From positions 124,001 to 188,000 of the forward strand of contig NZ_WMEW01000005.1 in assembly GCF_009856355.1 (NCBI RefSeq): a stretch of DNA of 64,000 bases, in the 5' to 3' direction. The notes under the pieces are model-generated. The model was given only the letters and a program-made list of their open reading frames with translations. It was not told the DNA's origin and ran no database searches. Numbering within the stretch: position 1 is the first letter of the stretch; the number at the start of each line of letters is the position of its first letter. A program made the position numbers and the translations under genes. Shown here in pieces: positions 35,075 through 44,294 of this stretch. The stretch comes from Halobacillus litoralis (lineage in GTDB: Bacteria > Bacillota > Bacilli > Bacillales > Halobacillaceae).

Positions 35075-35685
35075 AGTGCGTGGGCGGAGCTGTTCTGAAT
35101 GAAGGCGGATCCACCAGAATGGGCAGGGATAAAGGTTCCATGATGCTCGGTGGAACAAGGGTGCTCGAGAGGATTTTGTCCCGGCTTGGTGAATGGACAC
35201 CTGTACTGGTGGTCAATCAAAAAGAGACACACCCGGTGTATCCGACAGTTAAAGAACAATTTGATCAGGCAGGTCCTCTCGGTGGCATTCATGCGGTTTT
35301 GAATCATGCTGAAAAAGAGTGGACCGCAGTAACCGCCTGTGATACGCCGTTTCTCTCAGCGGAGGTTTATGACCACCTGCTCAAGTATACGGATCCGCAA
35401 ACAGACGCTGTCATTCCTGTCTACAACGGCCGGCGTCATCCGTTATCGGGCTTATACAACAAACGGTGCGTCCATACCCTCGGCACTTTTGTACAGAATG
35501 GCGGAAGGAAAGTGGATGACTTTTTGGAGAAGGTGAGAACGAAAGAAGTGCATGAGTTTTCATCGATCTCTTCCGAAGTTTTAGACAAGCACTTCTTTAA
35601 CATGAATACACCTGAGGACTATGTCAAGGCGGAGAAATGGTTGAAAAAAGATGAAGGGTTAGAGACAAACCCCCGCCAACAATGA
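35071..35685 (+). CDS. mobA: Molybdenum cofactor guanylyltransferase, MobA-like
   Basis: 204 residues, Rossmann-like nucleotidyltransferase. The GTP loop reads VLNEGGSTRMGRDKGSMML, a variant of the usual LAGGxSxRMGxDK with one Gly replaced by Glu. Other marks: DQAGPLGGIHAVL, VTACDTPFLSAEVYDHLL and MNTPEDY. It attaches GMP to molybdopterin cofactor. TTG start with AGGAAGAG upstream, overlapping dfrA by 4 nt. The Tat export genes follow, and Tat commonly exports molybdoenzymes. The altered loop leaves some doubt about activity. Confidence 0.82.
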   Translation: MKCVGGAVLNEGGSTRMGRDKGSMMLGGTRVLERILSRLGEWTPVLVVNQKETHPVYPTVKEQFDQAGPLGGIHAVLNHAEKEWTAVTACDTPFLSAEVYDHLLKYTDPQTDAVIPVYNGRRHPLSGLYNKRCVHTLGTFVQNGGRKVDDFLEKVRTKEVHEFSSISSEVLDKHFFNMNTPEDYVKAEKWLKKDEGLETNPRQQ

Positions 35686-35784
35686 TATGATAAGGCTATC
35701 AAGAGAATTTTTCCAAGCTTAAACGAATGGTTCCTGCTGCGATGCCAAATGGATCAGTCGTTTTGAGAAAAAGGCGGTGAGGAT

Positions 35785-35961
35785 ATGCTCTCAAGTATTG
35801 GTATACCCGGTTTAATCTTAATTCTGACCATCGCTCTAGTGATTTTTGGTCCGAAGAAACTGCCTGAAATCGGCAGGGCTGCCGGAGAGACCTTAAAGGA
35901 ATTTAAGAATTCTGCCCGTGATTTGACCAGTGATTCAGAGGAAAAAAAGACAGAAAACTAA
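35785..35961 (+). CDS. tatA: Twin-arginine translocase subunit TatA, copy 1
   Basis: 58 residues: a short outer N-terminus, one transmembrane helix ([18 protein letters not shown]), the [21 protein letters not shown] hinge and amphipathic helix, and an acidic/basic tail. TatA oligomers form the passage for folded proteins. GGCGGTGAGG precedes the ATG. It is 43 nt upstream of a second, very similar tatA. Confidence 0.93.
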   Translation: MLSSIGIPGLILILTIALVIFGPKKLPEIGRAAGETLKEFKNSARDLTSDSEEKKTEN

Positions 35962-36004
35962 CCACCACACAGGTCACCAGCCTGTATTAACGGAGTGATT
36001 TTCC

Positions 36005-36193
36005 ATGTTATCAAGTATAGGAGTACCAGGACTGATTCTCATTCTGATCATCGCCCTTGTCGTGTTCGGCCCTTCCAAGCTGCCTGAAATCGGCAAGGCC
36101 TTTGGAAGCTCCCTGAAGGAATTTAAAAAAGCGACAGGTGATATCATGTCCGATGAAGACAATGGAAAAACAGAAAAGAAAAAGACAGACTAA
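36005..36193 (+). CDS. tatA: Twin-arginine translocase subunit TatA, copy 2
   Basis: 62 residues. The first ~40 residues are nearly the same as copy 1 ([22 protein letters not shown], then [22 protein letters not shown]), the tail differs and is richer in Lys. The shared start MLSSIG and close spacing indicate a recent tandem duplication. In the two-component Gram-positive Tat system one TatA serves both TatA and TatB roles, so the two copies may differ in substrate or in regulation. Confidence 0.94.
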   Translation: MLSSIGVPGLILILIIALVVFGPSKLPEIGKAFGSSLKEFKKATGDIMSDEDNGKTEKKKTD

Positions 36194-36199
36194 ATGAAT

Positions 36200-36241
36200 A
36201 AGGGAGATGTAGGGGACTTCCCTTGCATCTTCCTTTTTGTC
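36200..36241 (+). terminator. Possible attenuator between tatA copy 2 and tatC
   Basis: GGGAGATGTAGGGGA pairs imperfectly with TCCCTTGCATCTTCC and is followed by TTTTTGT. It would lower tatC relative to tatA, matching the excess of TatA over TatC in the translocase. Confidence 0.6.
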
Positions 36242-36270
36242 AGGCTGAACGAAGCCTGGAGGTGATTGAT

Positions 36271-37032
36271 TTGTCCGAAGAAAATGTATCTCAAGATATC
36301 GAAATGAATATAACCGACCATTTAAGTGAGCTTCGTAAACGTGTGATCTGGACATTCGTCTTTTTTGCCGCCTTTTTTATTGCCGGCTTTTTCTATGTAG
36401 ATCAAATCCAATATTTTTTCATCAAAGACCTTCCCTTTGAACTGAACATGACCAGTCCAGGGGAAATCATCTGGATCATCTTCACTTTTGCTACACTGGT
36501 CGCTGTCGTTGGGACTCTTCCCATTCTGTCCCTGCAGCTCTGGTTGTTTATCAAGCCTGCATTGACACCGCGGGAGCGAAAGGCGTCCTTATCCTACATA
36601 CCCGCGATCTTTGTCCTTTTTCTCGGTGGATTGACGTTTGGTTACCTGGTTTTCGTAGAATTGATCCTTCCGTTCCTGTTGTCACTGAACAATGGGATGT
36701 TCAATGAAATTTATACGGTGGAACGCTACTTTCGATTTTTATTCCGGGTAACCATACCGTTTGCTGTATTATTTGAAATTCCTGTCATCGTCATGTTTTT
36801 AACAAGTCTTGGGATTGTAAACCCGGTCCTTCTTGTGAAGATCAGGAAATATGCCTATTTTGTGCTGGTTATTATCGGTACGATTATCTCTCCGCCGGAT
36901 TTCATCCTGCAGCTGGTGGTAGCCGTTCCTTTAATCATCTTGTATGAAATCAGCATCGTATTATCGCGTATGGTTTATCGGAAAAAGCTTGAAAAACACA
37001 GAGAATTTATGGAATCGGATATCGAAGAGTAG
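36271..37032 (+). CDS. tatC: Twin-arginine translocase subunit TatC
   Basis: 253 residues with six membrane helices; receives the RR signal peptide. Family marks: DHLSELRKRVIWTF at the N-terminus with the key Glu, FIKPALTPRERK after helix 2, and ISPPDFILQLVVAVPLIILYEISI at the end. TTG 36271 is used: CTGGAGGTG is 6-7 nt upstream and the protein then starts near the conserved DHLSEL motif. The upstream in-frame ATG at 36223 lies inside the hairpin. Confidence 0.94.
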   Translation: MSEENVSQDIEMNITDHLSELRKRVIWTFVFFAAFFIAGFFYVDQIQYFFIKDLPFELNMTSPGEIIWIIFTFATLVAVVGTLPILSLQLWLFIKPALTPRERKASLSYIPAIFVLFLGGLTFGYLVFVELILPFLLSLNNGMFNEIYTVERYFRFLFRVTIPFAVLFEIPVIVMFLTSLGIVNPVLLVKIRKYAYFVLVIIGTIISPPDFILQLVVAVPLIILYEISIVLSRMVYRKKLEKHREFMESDIEE

Positions 37033-37035
37033 GAA

Positions 37036-37062
37036 AGATCCCCGTCCGGGGGTCTTTTTTCT
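37036..37062 (+). terminator. tatC terminator
   Basis: AGATCCCC and GGGGGTCT around GTCC, followed by TTTTTT, beginning 3 nt after the stop codon. Confidence 0.88.
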
Positions 37063-37139
37063 TCAAGAAAGACCGGCTTGAATTTTTGCCGGCTTCTTTT
37101 ATTCATGATAAAACTAAAGAAAGAGACAGGAGGATTCTT

Positions 37140-37358
37140 ATGAAATCTTTTTATCATTATATGATGCGTTATCGTGGAAACAAAAAAATGGATGAGGAGA
37201 AGCAGCTGGCTGAATGGATGTTTAAAGATCACAGCTTCCCCAAACAGTCAGTCTCTTATGATGAAATCAGCCGCTACCTGGAATGGAATGCTCCTTTTGC
37301 AGGAGCTCTCAGTCTTTTTGACCGGCTGTATGATGAATATGAACAAGTAGAAGAATGA
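37140..37358 (+). CDS. YozE-like protein (UPF0346)
   Basis: 72 residues. The order SFYHYMMRYRG, LAEWMFKDHSFPKQSVSYDEISRYLE and LSLFDRLYDEYEQ follows the YozE_SAM_like family, a small helical protein of unknown role. ACAGGAGG precedes ATG 37140; the frame is open back to 37086 without a better start. It lies 9 nt before sbcD. Confidence 0.86.
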   Translation: MKSFYHYMMRYRGNKKMDEEKQLAEWMFKDHSFPKQSVSYDEISRYLEWNAPFAGALSLFDRLYDEYEQVEE

Positions 37359-37367
37359 GGTGACTCT

Positions 37368-38522
37368 ATGAAATTCCTTCATACTGCCGACTGGCATTTA
37401 GGAAAAATCGTCAATTATGTACATATGACGGATGATCAGCGTTATATGCTCAAACGTTTCATTGATATTGTGAAAGAAACAGAACCGGACTGCATCATTA
37501 TCGCAGGCGATCTCTATGATCGTTCCATCCCTCCAAAAGAAGCCGTGGAACTTTTAAATGATACATTGACCGTGCTTGTCAATGATCTGCAGATCCCTGT
37601 CCTTGCGATATCAGGAAATCACGACAGTCCCGATCGTCTTCAATTCGGAAGTGAAATGTTCCGGAAGCAGGGGTTGTTTTTAGATTCTAAACTGAGAAAA
37701 AATCGGGAGCCTGTAACCTTATATGATGACCACGGCCCCGTTCATTTCCATTTGATCCCTTATTTAGAACCGGCAGAAGCAGCCAAAGTCTTCGAGGATA
37801 CCTCTATAAAGTCCCACCATCAGGCGGCAGAAAGAATAATAGAAGATATCGAAGAGCGTTTTGCTTCACATGAGAGACATGTATGGGTCGGGCATTCGTT
37901 CCTTGCGGGAGGCATGGAGTCAGAATCAGAGGAACGCTTGTCGATGATTGGAGGAAGTCCTTATGTCGATGCAGGTTTGTTCACCCGTTTTGCTTATACA
38001 GCGCTCGGTCACCTGCACCAGCCTCAGCGGGTGACCAGGGATTACATCCGATACAGCGGTTCACTTTTGAAATATTCTTTTTCGGAAGCCAGCCATCATA
38101 AATCCGTCACCCTTGTTGATATGAATGCGGAAGGAACCTGTGAGATACAAAAGATCCCCTTGCATCCACTCCGGGATTTCAAAGTCATTGAAGGGTATTT
38201 TGAAGAATTGCTTTCAGGAGAGGCCGTCTCCAATCCCGAGGACTATCTGCATGTCCGCCTTCTGGATGATGGCCAGCTGCTCGATCCGATGGGGAAACTA
38301 CGCCAGGTCTATCCGAATATCCTCCATTTAGAAAGGAAACGGTCGATGTCCAACCCGGCGATGGACGACTTGGAACATATGAAGAAAAGGCAGACCCTTT
38401 CCCACTCTGAACTTTTCGCTTCTTTCTATGAAGATATTAAAGGAGACCCGCTTCCTGAGAAGCGGAAGGATATGATTGAACAGGCTGTTGATGCTTTGAA
38501 GAAAAAGGAAAGGGAGCAGTAA
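37368..38522 (+). CDS. sbcD: Nuclease SbcCD subunit D
   Basis: 384 residues, Mre11-type metallophosphoesterase. Metal motifs are in order: DWHLGK (Asp8, His10), GDLYDRS, SGNHDSPDRL, VGHSF and LGHLHQPQ. With SbcC it processes hairpins and protein-blocked ends of double-stranded DNA. GAGGTGA precedes the ATG, and sbcC starts one base after the stop. Confidence 0.96.
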   Translation: MKFLHTADWHLGKIVNYVHMTDDQRYMLKRFIDIVKETEPDCIIIAGDLYDRSIPPKEAVELLNDTLTVLVNDLQIPVLAISGNHDSPDRLQFGSEMFRKQGLFLDSKLRKNREPVTLYDDHGPVHFHLIPYLEPAEAAKVFEDTSIKSHHQAAERIIEDIEERFASHERHVWVGHSFLAGGMESESEERLSMIGGSPYVDAGLFTRFAYTALGHLHQPQRVTRDYIRYSGSLLKYSFSEASHHKSVTLVDMNAEGTCEIQKIPLHPLRDFKVIEGYFEELLSGEAVSNPEDYLHVRLLDDGQLLDPMGKLRQVYPNILHLERKRSMSNPAMDDLEHMKKRQTLSHSELFASFYEDIKGDPLPEKRKDMIEQAVDALKKKEREQ

Positions 38523-38523
38523 T

Positions 38524-41500
38524 ATGAGAGCTGTAACGATAACGATGAATGCTTTTGGGCCATACAGAGATAAGCAGACCGTCGACTTTACGACCCTTGG
38601 GAATGAATCGATCTTTTTAATTACAGGACCGACCGGGGCGGGTAAAACGACGATCTTTGATGCGATGTGTTTTGCTTTATACGGCCGGGCGAGTGGAAGC
38701 GACCGCGACCAGGATACACTGAGAAGCCACTTTGCTTCCCCTGAGGATCCCACGTATGTCGATTATCTTTTTGAATTGAGGGGCCGGACCTACCGCGTGA
38801 AGCGTCTTCCAAAGCAGCAGAAGAAAAAAGAACGCGGCGAGGGGTTTAAAGAGGAACCGGCGAGGGCTGAACTTTACCAGGTCATTGATGAAGAAGAGCG
38901 GCTTCTCGCTTCAAAAATCAAAGAAGTGAACGATACGATTGAAGAATTGATGGGGCTGGATTACGAGCAGTTCCGGAAAATGATTATGATTCCCCAGGGG
39001 GAATTCCGGAAGCTGATCTCAGAAAACAGCAAAGAAAGAGAAGAAATTCTGCAACGCATATTTAAAACGGAATTTTTCGCAGAACTGACCTCCCACTTCA
39101 AAGCGGAAGCAAAGAAACTGGAAGAGGAGATGAAGCAGTTCGAGTGGAGAATCGAGCAGGAGAAGGAAAAGATCCACTGGCACCCGGATCACGAGGAAGA
39201 AGAGCAGAGTCAGGAGCTTTCCAAAGTAAGAGAACGGCTTCATCAGCGGATTATGGAACAGGAAATCGGCTGTAACGAGAAGCAGGAGAAGCTTCAGGAG
39301 TTAAAAAAGGAGGTGGAATCTTTTCAGGAAAACGTCTACCAAAAACAAAGGGTGACGGAACTTTTCCAGGAAAAGGAGCACCTTCTCGGTGAACAGCAGC
39401 AGCTGACCGACCTTCAGCCTGAAATCAACCGGCTTCAACAGGAGAAACAGCGGGCGGTAAAGGCAGCGGAAATCCGCCCCTATGAGAAAGATTATGAAAA
39501 CCGCAGAGCTGAACTGGAAAAATGGCAGACAAGCCTGCAGCAGAAAGAAGAGCGCAGAACGTCACTCCTTCAGGAATACCAGGAAGCTGAGGAAAAATAC
39601 CGTGCGGAGGAACAGAATGCCGCGCATCGCGAAACGTTGAAGAATGAGTGGAAAAAGAAGCAGGAGGAAGAAAAACGGCTTCAGGAGTATCTTTTGCTTG
39701 GAGAAGAGCTGCAGAAACATAACAAGCAGATCGTCAAGCATCAAGAAGCGGTCGCAACGAATAAGCAGCAGCAGAAAGAAACGGCTCAAACCGTTGACAA
39801 GTTGAAGGAGAGCGTTAAAGAAGCCCCTTCTCTCGCCGAAAAAGAATACGCGTTAAAGCAGAAACTGGAAAACGCAGGTCATAAGAAGCAGAGACTCCAG
39901 CAGTTGAACAGGGAATGGGAGCAGCTGAAGAAACTCCGTAAAACATATCAGTCGTTCATGGCCCGGTTCGAAGCCGTAAAAAAAGAACAGCAGGTATCCA
40001 AGGAAGCGTACGAGTCTGCTCTTGAGGAAATTCGAAGCCACCACGCCTACACGCTTTCCTTAAATCTCGTTGCGGACACCCCCTGCCCGGTCTGCGGGTC
40101 AAGCCATCATCCCCAGCCTGCCCAAAAGCCGGCGGCTGTTAAAAGCAGCGATGAAATCCAGCGCCTTAAAGAAGCATTTACCCAAAAGGACCAGCAGCTG
40201 ACTCAGCTGCAGGAGGAATTTGTCCAGGTGAAATCAGAGGGAGAAACCCAGCGGCAGCTTACGGATCACTTGTTCCAGGAACTGCAGGACGATATGGAGG
40301 ACAGGTCTGAAGCATCGATTCAAAAAGCGGTGGAAACGGCTTCAGAACACCTCGACCGTATCAAAAAGGATCTCCACACCCTCGGGGAGAAGAGGGCACG
40401 GATCCAGCAGGAAAGCCGGCAGCTGGAAGAGCTGGAGGGTAAGATGATCCAGCTTCGCCGGGAAGCCGAGCGCCTTCAGGAAGCCCTTCAGTCTTCACGC
40501 CATCAGGCTTCGGATGTGCAAGCCAATATTCATGCGATGGAAAAGGATGGTTCCTTTAAAACAACGGATGCAGAAGCGCTGAAAAGTGAAGCAGTGAAAC
40601 AGGAAGCTCTCTACCTTGAAGCAGAACAGAACTGGGAGAAAGCTCAGACCCTTTATCAGCAGAAACGCGATGAATGGCAGCAGATTCAGACATCTGTCGA
40701 AGAGGGTCAGTCTTATGTAGAGGAGATGAAAGCCGCCGTTGAAGAGCGGAGAAATCTGGTTAATCAAACGCTTGACCAATTTTCCTTCCCTTCTTTGGAA
40801 GCGTATCGACAGGCTCTGAAATCGTCTGCTGAACTGGAATCTATAGAAAAGAGAATTCAGGATCATGACAAACGAAAAGGGATCGTGGATGAACGGCTCC
40901 GCGTGTTGAATCAAGAACTGGAAGGTAGTGAGAAACCTAATATGGATGCCCTTCATAAGCTTCTGGAAGAAAAAAAGGAGGCAAGGGATGCATCTCAGGA
41001 GCAGCTGAACGAAATCCAGGTCATGTTGAAACAGAACAAGGATGTTGAAAAAAATATGGCACAGCTGGTAGAAGACATGGGAGCGCTGGCTGCGGATTAC
41101 TATGATGTAGCTGAGCTCGCCCAGCTTGCTGCAGGGGATAATCCGATGCGGCTTTCCCTGGAGCGGTATGTCCTGGCCTCTTTCCTTGATGAAATTCTAG
41201 TCCAGGCGAATATCCGCCTGGACCAGATGACCGACCACCGCTACCAGTTAATCCGAAGCGGGTCTATTGCCAAAAGAGGGGCTCAGAGCGGTTTGGATCT
41301 TGAAGTCATTGATCACCATACAGGACAGCAGCGATCCGTCCGGACGTTATCGGGAGGAGAAGGTTTCAAAACTTCTCTCAGTCTCGCTCTTGGTATGGCC
41401 GACGTTGTTCAATCCCATGCGGGTGGAGTCCAGCTTGATACCTTGTTTATTGACGAAGGCTTCGGAACCCTGGATGAAATCTCTCTGGAGCAGGCCATCG

Positions 41501-41640
41501 GTTGTCTGCGGACGCTTCAGGATGGAAACCGCATGCTCGGGATTATTTCCCACGTGTCACAGTTGAAAGAAGAGATTCCAGCTAAACTTCAAGTTCATTC
41601 CGGACCAAGAGGATCGTCTCTTCAGTTTGTTTTTCAATAA
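38524..41640 (+). CDS. sbcC: Nuclease SbcCD subunit C (SMC-like ATPase)
   Basis: 1038 residues, Rad50-like. Walker A GPTGAGKTT with Lys41; two long coiled-coil arms rich in Glu, Gln and Lys meet at the zinc hook Cys-Pro-Val-Cys (521-524); the C-terminus has the signature LSGGEGFKTSLSLALGMADV and Walker B LDTLFIDEGFGTLD. Q-loop is in MIPQGEFRKLI. ATP drives opening of the SbcD nuclease site. It follows sbcD with one base between, a fixed pair. Stop at 41638-41640; no strong terminator. Confidence 0.96.
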   Translation: MRAVTITMNAFGPYRDKQTVDFTTLGNESIFLITGPTGAGKTTIFDAMCFALYGRASGSDRDQDTLRSHFASPEDPTYVDYLFELRGRTYRVKRLPKQQKKKERGEGFKEEPARAELYQVIDEEERLLASKIKEVNDTIEELMGLDYEQFRKMIMIPQGEFRKLISENSKEREEILQRIFKTEFFAELTSHFKAEAKKLEEEMKQFEWRIEQEKEKIHWHPDHEEEEQSQELSKVRERLHQRIMEQEIGCNEKQEKLQELKKEVESFQENVYQKQRVTELFQEKEHLLGEQQQLTDLQPEINRLQQEKQRAVKAAEIRPYEKDYENRRAELEKWQTSLQQKEERRTSLLQEYQEAEEKYRAEEQNAAHRETLKNEWKKKQEEEKRLQEYLLLGEELQKHNKQIVKHQEAVATNKQQQKETAQTVDKLKESVKEAPSLAEKEYALKQKLENAGHKKQRLQQLNREWEQLKKLRKTYQSFMARFEAVKKEQQVSKEAYESALEEIRSHHAYTLSLNLVADTPCPVCGSSHHPQPAQKPAAVKSSDEIQRLKEAFTQKDQQLTQLQEEFVQVKSEGETQRQLTDHLFQELQDDMEDRSEASIQKAVETASEHLDRIKKDLHTLGEKRARIQQESRQLEELEGKMIQLRREAERLQEALQSSRHQASDVQANIHAMEKDGSFKTTDAEALKSEAVKQEALYLEAEQNWEKAQTLYQQKRDEWQQIQTSVEEGQSYVEEMKAAVEERRNLVNQTLDQFSFPSLEAYRQALKSSAELESIEKRIQDHDKRKGIVDERLRVLNQELEGSEKPNMDALHKLLEEKKEARDASQEQLNEIQVMLKQNKDVEKNMAQLVEDMGALAADYYDVAELAQLAAGDNPMRLSLERYVLASFLDEILVQANIRLDQMTDHRYQLIRSGSIAKRGAQSGLDLEVIDHHTGQQRSVRTLSGGEGFKTSLSLALGMADVVQSHAGGVQLDTLFIDEGFGTLDEISLEQAIGCLRTLQDGNRMLGIISHVSQLKEEIPAKLQVHSGPRGSSLQFVFQ

Positions 41641-41819
41641 AACGGGAAATGGTTTCGTTATTTAGATCATGAGGAAAATATCCAGCGTAAGTATACAGGG
41701 GTGGACGTTGTTCAACAGATTTCGTACTCCGGGAAAGATCTGTGTGCATATTTTTTGTCAAAGCATGCGCTTGCCCGGGAAATAGTTTGTCCACTCCGGT
41801 TACAGATAGAGAGGAGTCG

Positions 41820-42512
41820 ATGAGGTTGTTTACCATGAAAAATGATTGGGAGCCGCTGCTTGAACAGGAGAAGAAAAAACCCTATTTTCAGCAACTTCAG
41901 GAGAAAATCGCAAAGGAATATGAGCAGAAAGAGGTTTTCCCAGACCTTGAACACGTATTCGCAGCAATGAAGGGAACGGCTCTGGCAGACACGAAAGTCG
42001 TCATCCTCGGGCAGGACCCTTATCATAATGAAGGTCAGGCTCATGGATTCAGTTTTTCGGTCCTTCCACACGTGACCATTCCACCTTCGCTCCGCAACAT
42101 CTATAAAGAACTGGAGAATGATCTCCATATACCGAAGCCTGAACACGGGTGTCTGCGTGCCTGGGCTGCAGAAGGTGTTCTGTTATTGAACGATGTCCTG
42201 ACGGTTAGGGCGCATGAGCCCCACTCCCACAAAGGCATCGGGTGGGAAAAGTTCACGGATGCGGTGATCCAGCAGGTCAATGAGCGGGAAAGACCTGCCG
42301 TGTTCCTATTGTGGGGAAAACATGCTCAGAAGAAAGGCAGTTTTATTGATCGGGAGCGCCATCTCGTTCTGGAATCTCCGCATCCCAGTCCCTTTGCCGC
42401 CCACCGTGGATTCTTTGGCAGCCGCCCTTTTTCCAAAGCCAACGATTTCCTGAAGGAGCAGGGTGAGGATCCTGTCAATTGGAAACTACCGGCAGCCCCC
42501 GAAGAGGCTTGA
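41820..42512 (+). CDS. ung: Uracil-DNA glycosylase (family 1)
   Basis: Excises uracil from DNA. 230 residues with GQDPYHNEGQAHGFSFSV (catalytic Asp), the LLLNDVLTV strand, VFLLWGKHAQKK and the HPSPFAAHRGFFG loop with catalytic His. ATG 41820 is used because GAGGAG lies 4 nt upstream and the earlier open frame is not conserved-looking. The 179-nt gap to sbcC holds nothing I can name. Confidence 0.95.
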   Translation: MRLFTMKNDWEPLLEQEKKKPYFQQLQEKIAKEYEQKEVFPDLEHVFAAMKGTALADTKVVILGQDPYHNEGQAHGFSFSVLPHVTIPPSLRNIYKELENDLHIPKPEHGCLRAWAAEGVLLLNDVLTVRAHEPHSHKGIGWEKFTDAVIQQVNERERPAVFLLWGKHAQKKGSFIDRERHLVLESPHPSPFAAHRGFFGSRPFSKANDFLKEQGEDPVNWKLPAAPEEA

Positions 42513-42575
42513 GCCCAGACCATACGGCAATCCCGGGCATATGGTACAGTATTCTAATGTTTCGGAGGGGTTTTT

Positions 42576-43169
42576 ATGTTTCCTACTGGTCAACCACCAT
42601 ACCCTCCCATGGGGGCGTTCCCGGGCTTTCAGCAAACAGCTGGACCTCAGATGATGCGGTCCATGGCACCTTTGGCAAATGCCGGGTCCCGCGGATTCGG
42701 CGGTCTACCGGGTCTGCTTGGTAAAGGGGGGCTGGGTGCCGGCGCTCCTGGGTTTTTCGGGAATGCGGGTTTCGGATCTGTGCCCGGGGCAGGTCTCCTT
42801 GGAGGCGGGGGCTTGGGCGGTCAAGCACTGAATGCGGCCGGAGCTGCGGCTAAAACAGGAGGAGCCGGATGGCTTGGGCATATGCAGACAGCCCTGAAGG
42901 CCGTCCAGACAGCAGCGCCGATGATGCAGCAGTACGGGCCGATGCTCAAAAATATACCGGCCATGATCAATATGATGAAAATTATGAATGAGCCGGACGA
43001 AGACGACACAGAAGAATCATCAGGGAAATCAAATGAATCAAGCTCCTCATCCTACAGCTGGGAGTCCAAAGAGAGCTCAGGACGGGTTGAGGGGAAGCGT
43101 AAAGAAACAAGCGATACTCCACATAAGAAAAAGGGTCAAGGAACATCACAGCCTAAATTGTTTATTTAG
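42576..43169 (+). CDS. yqfQ: YqfQ/VrrA family protein, probable spore coat protein
   Basis: 197 residues in three parts: a Pro/Phe/Met start (MFPTGQPPYPPMGAFPG), a Gly-rich middle (GLGAGAPGFFGNAGFGS, GLLGGGGLGG) and a segment MQTALKAVQTAAPMMQQYGPMLKNIPAMINMMKIM that matches the conserved part of YqfQ/VrrA proteins, then a Ser/Lys/Glu tail. B. subtilis YqfQ is linked to sporulation; VrrA in B. anthracis is known for repeat variation. GGAGG lies 6-7 nt before the ATG. Confidence 0.78.
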   Translation: MFPTGQPPYPPMGAFPGFQQTAGPQMMRSMAPLANAGSRGFGGLPGLLGKGGLGAGAPGFFGNAGFGSVPGAGLLGGGGLGGQALNAAGAAAKTGGAGWLGHMQTALKAVQTAAPMMQQYGPMLKNIPAMINMMKIMNEPDEDDTEESSGKSNESSSSSYSWESKESSGRVEGKRKETSDTPHKKKGQGTSQPKLFI

Positions 43170-43176
43170 GCTGTGC
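43147..43176 (+). terminator. Hairpin at the end of yqfQ
   Basis: CACAGCCTAAAT and ATTTAGGCTGTG form a perfect 12-bp stem that includes the last codons and the stop. The T run follows only after about 15 nt. Confidence 0.65.
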
Positions 43177-43257
43177 GTGTGGCTTGATTTTTTTTTATGA
43201 ATTAGCAAGAATAGGAACAAAGGTTATTGACTACACAATGCCGGAGGAGGCTTTATA

Positions 43258-44217
43258 TTGACTAACACATTACAAAAAGCAACATTCGCCGGAGGATGCT
43301 TCTGGTGCATGGTGGAACCTTTCGATGAACGACCTGGGATCGAATCCATTGTTTCGGGATACACGGGCGGTCATACGGAAAATCCAACGTATATGCAGGT
43401 GGTTTCAGAAACGACCGGACACAGGGAAGCTGTCCAAATTGTATATGATCCTGAAATCTTTCCCTACGAAAGACTCGTAGAATTGTTCTGGCAGCAGATT
43501 GATCCCACAGATGCCGGAGGACAGTTTGCGGACCGCGGCCATTCCTATACAACGGCGATCTATTATCATAATGAAGAACAAAAGGAAATCGCTGAACAAA
43601 GCAGGGAAGAGCTGAAGAAATCAGGAAGGTTCAGCCAGCCCATAGCCACAGAAATTCTTCCCGCTGCTGTCTTTTATGAAGCAGAGGATAAGCATCAGGA
43701 CTATTATAAGAAAAATGCTTTCCACTACAAGCGTTACAAAAAAGGATCCGGACGTGCCGGTTTCATTAAAGACAACTGGAGTTACAAGAAAGACCCGGAA
43801 GAATTGAAGGAACGGTTGAGTGATATTCAATATAAAGTAACACAGGAAAATGCAACGGAGCGTCCTTATCATAATGAGTACTATGATCATGAAGAAGAAG
43901 GCATCTATGTGGATATCGTTTCTAAAGAGCCTCTGTTCAGCTCAAAGGATAAATACGATGCCGGCTGTGGATGGCCGAGCTTTACAAAACCAATCGAAAA
44001 GCAGCAGGTCAAAGAGGAAATGGATAGATCCCACGGCATGTTCCGTACGGAAGTCCGAAGCGGTGGAGCGGACTCCCACCTCGGTCATGTATTCGACGAT
44101 GGTCCGAAAGATCAGGGAGGACTCCGGTACTGCATCAACTCGGCAGCACTTGAATTCATTCCAGAAGATCAGATGGAGGAAAAAGGATACGGATATTTGA
44201 AACATCTTTTCCGCTGA
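43258..44217 (+). CDS. msrAB: Bifunctional methionine sulfoxide reductase MsrA-MsrB
   Basis: 319 residues. MsrA domain (1-~160) with GGCFWCM (Cys14 catalytic) reduces S-sulfoxides; MsrB domain (~175-319) with [11 protein letters not shown] reduces R-sulfoxides. The CxxC zinc pairs of many MsrB domains are absent. TTG start with GGAGGAGG 6 nt upstream. Both activities in one chain restore oxidised methionine in the cytoplasm; there is no signal peptide. Confidence 0.95.
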   Translation: MTNTLQKATFAGGCFWCMVEPFDERPGIESIVSGYTGGHTENPTYMQVVSETTGHREAVQIVYDPEIFPYERLVELFWQQIDPTDAGGQFADRGHSYTTAIYYHNEEQKEIAEQSREELKKSGRFSQPIATEILPAAVFYEAEDKHQDYYKKNAFHYKRYKKGSGRAGFIKDNWSYKKDPEELKERLSDIQYKVTQENATERPYHNEYYDHEEEGIYVDIVSKEPLFSSKDKYDAGCGWPSFTKPIEKQQVKEEMDRSHGMFRTEVRSGGADSHLGHVFDDGPKDQGGLRYCINSAALEFIPEDQMEEKGYGYLKHLFR

Positions 44218-44294
44218 ATATCCCTGTCTAGAGAGTCAGGGTTAGAAGCAGTTTTCATCCAATGCTATAATAGTTGGATGAGGAGGAACGAACC

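Noticed and set aside
44274-44294. Longer start for the TetR gene at TTG 44274
   Set aside because: It would place the GGAGGA ribosome site inside the coding region; TTG 44295 has the site at proper distance.
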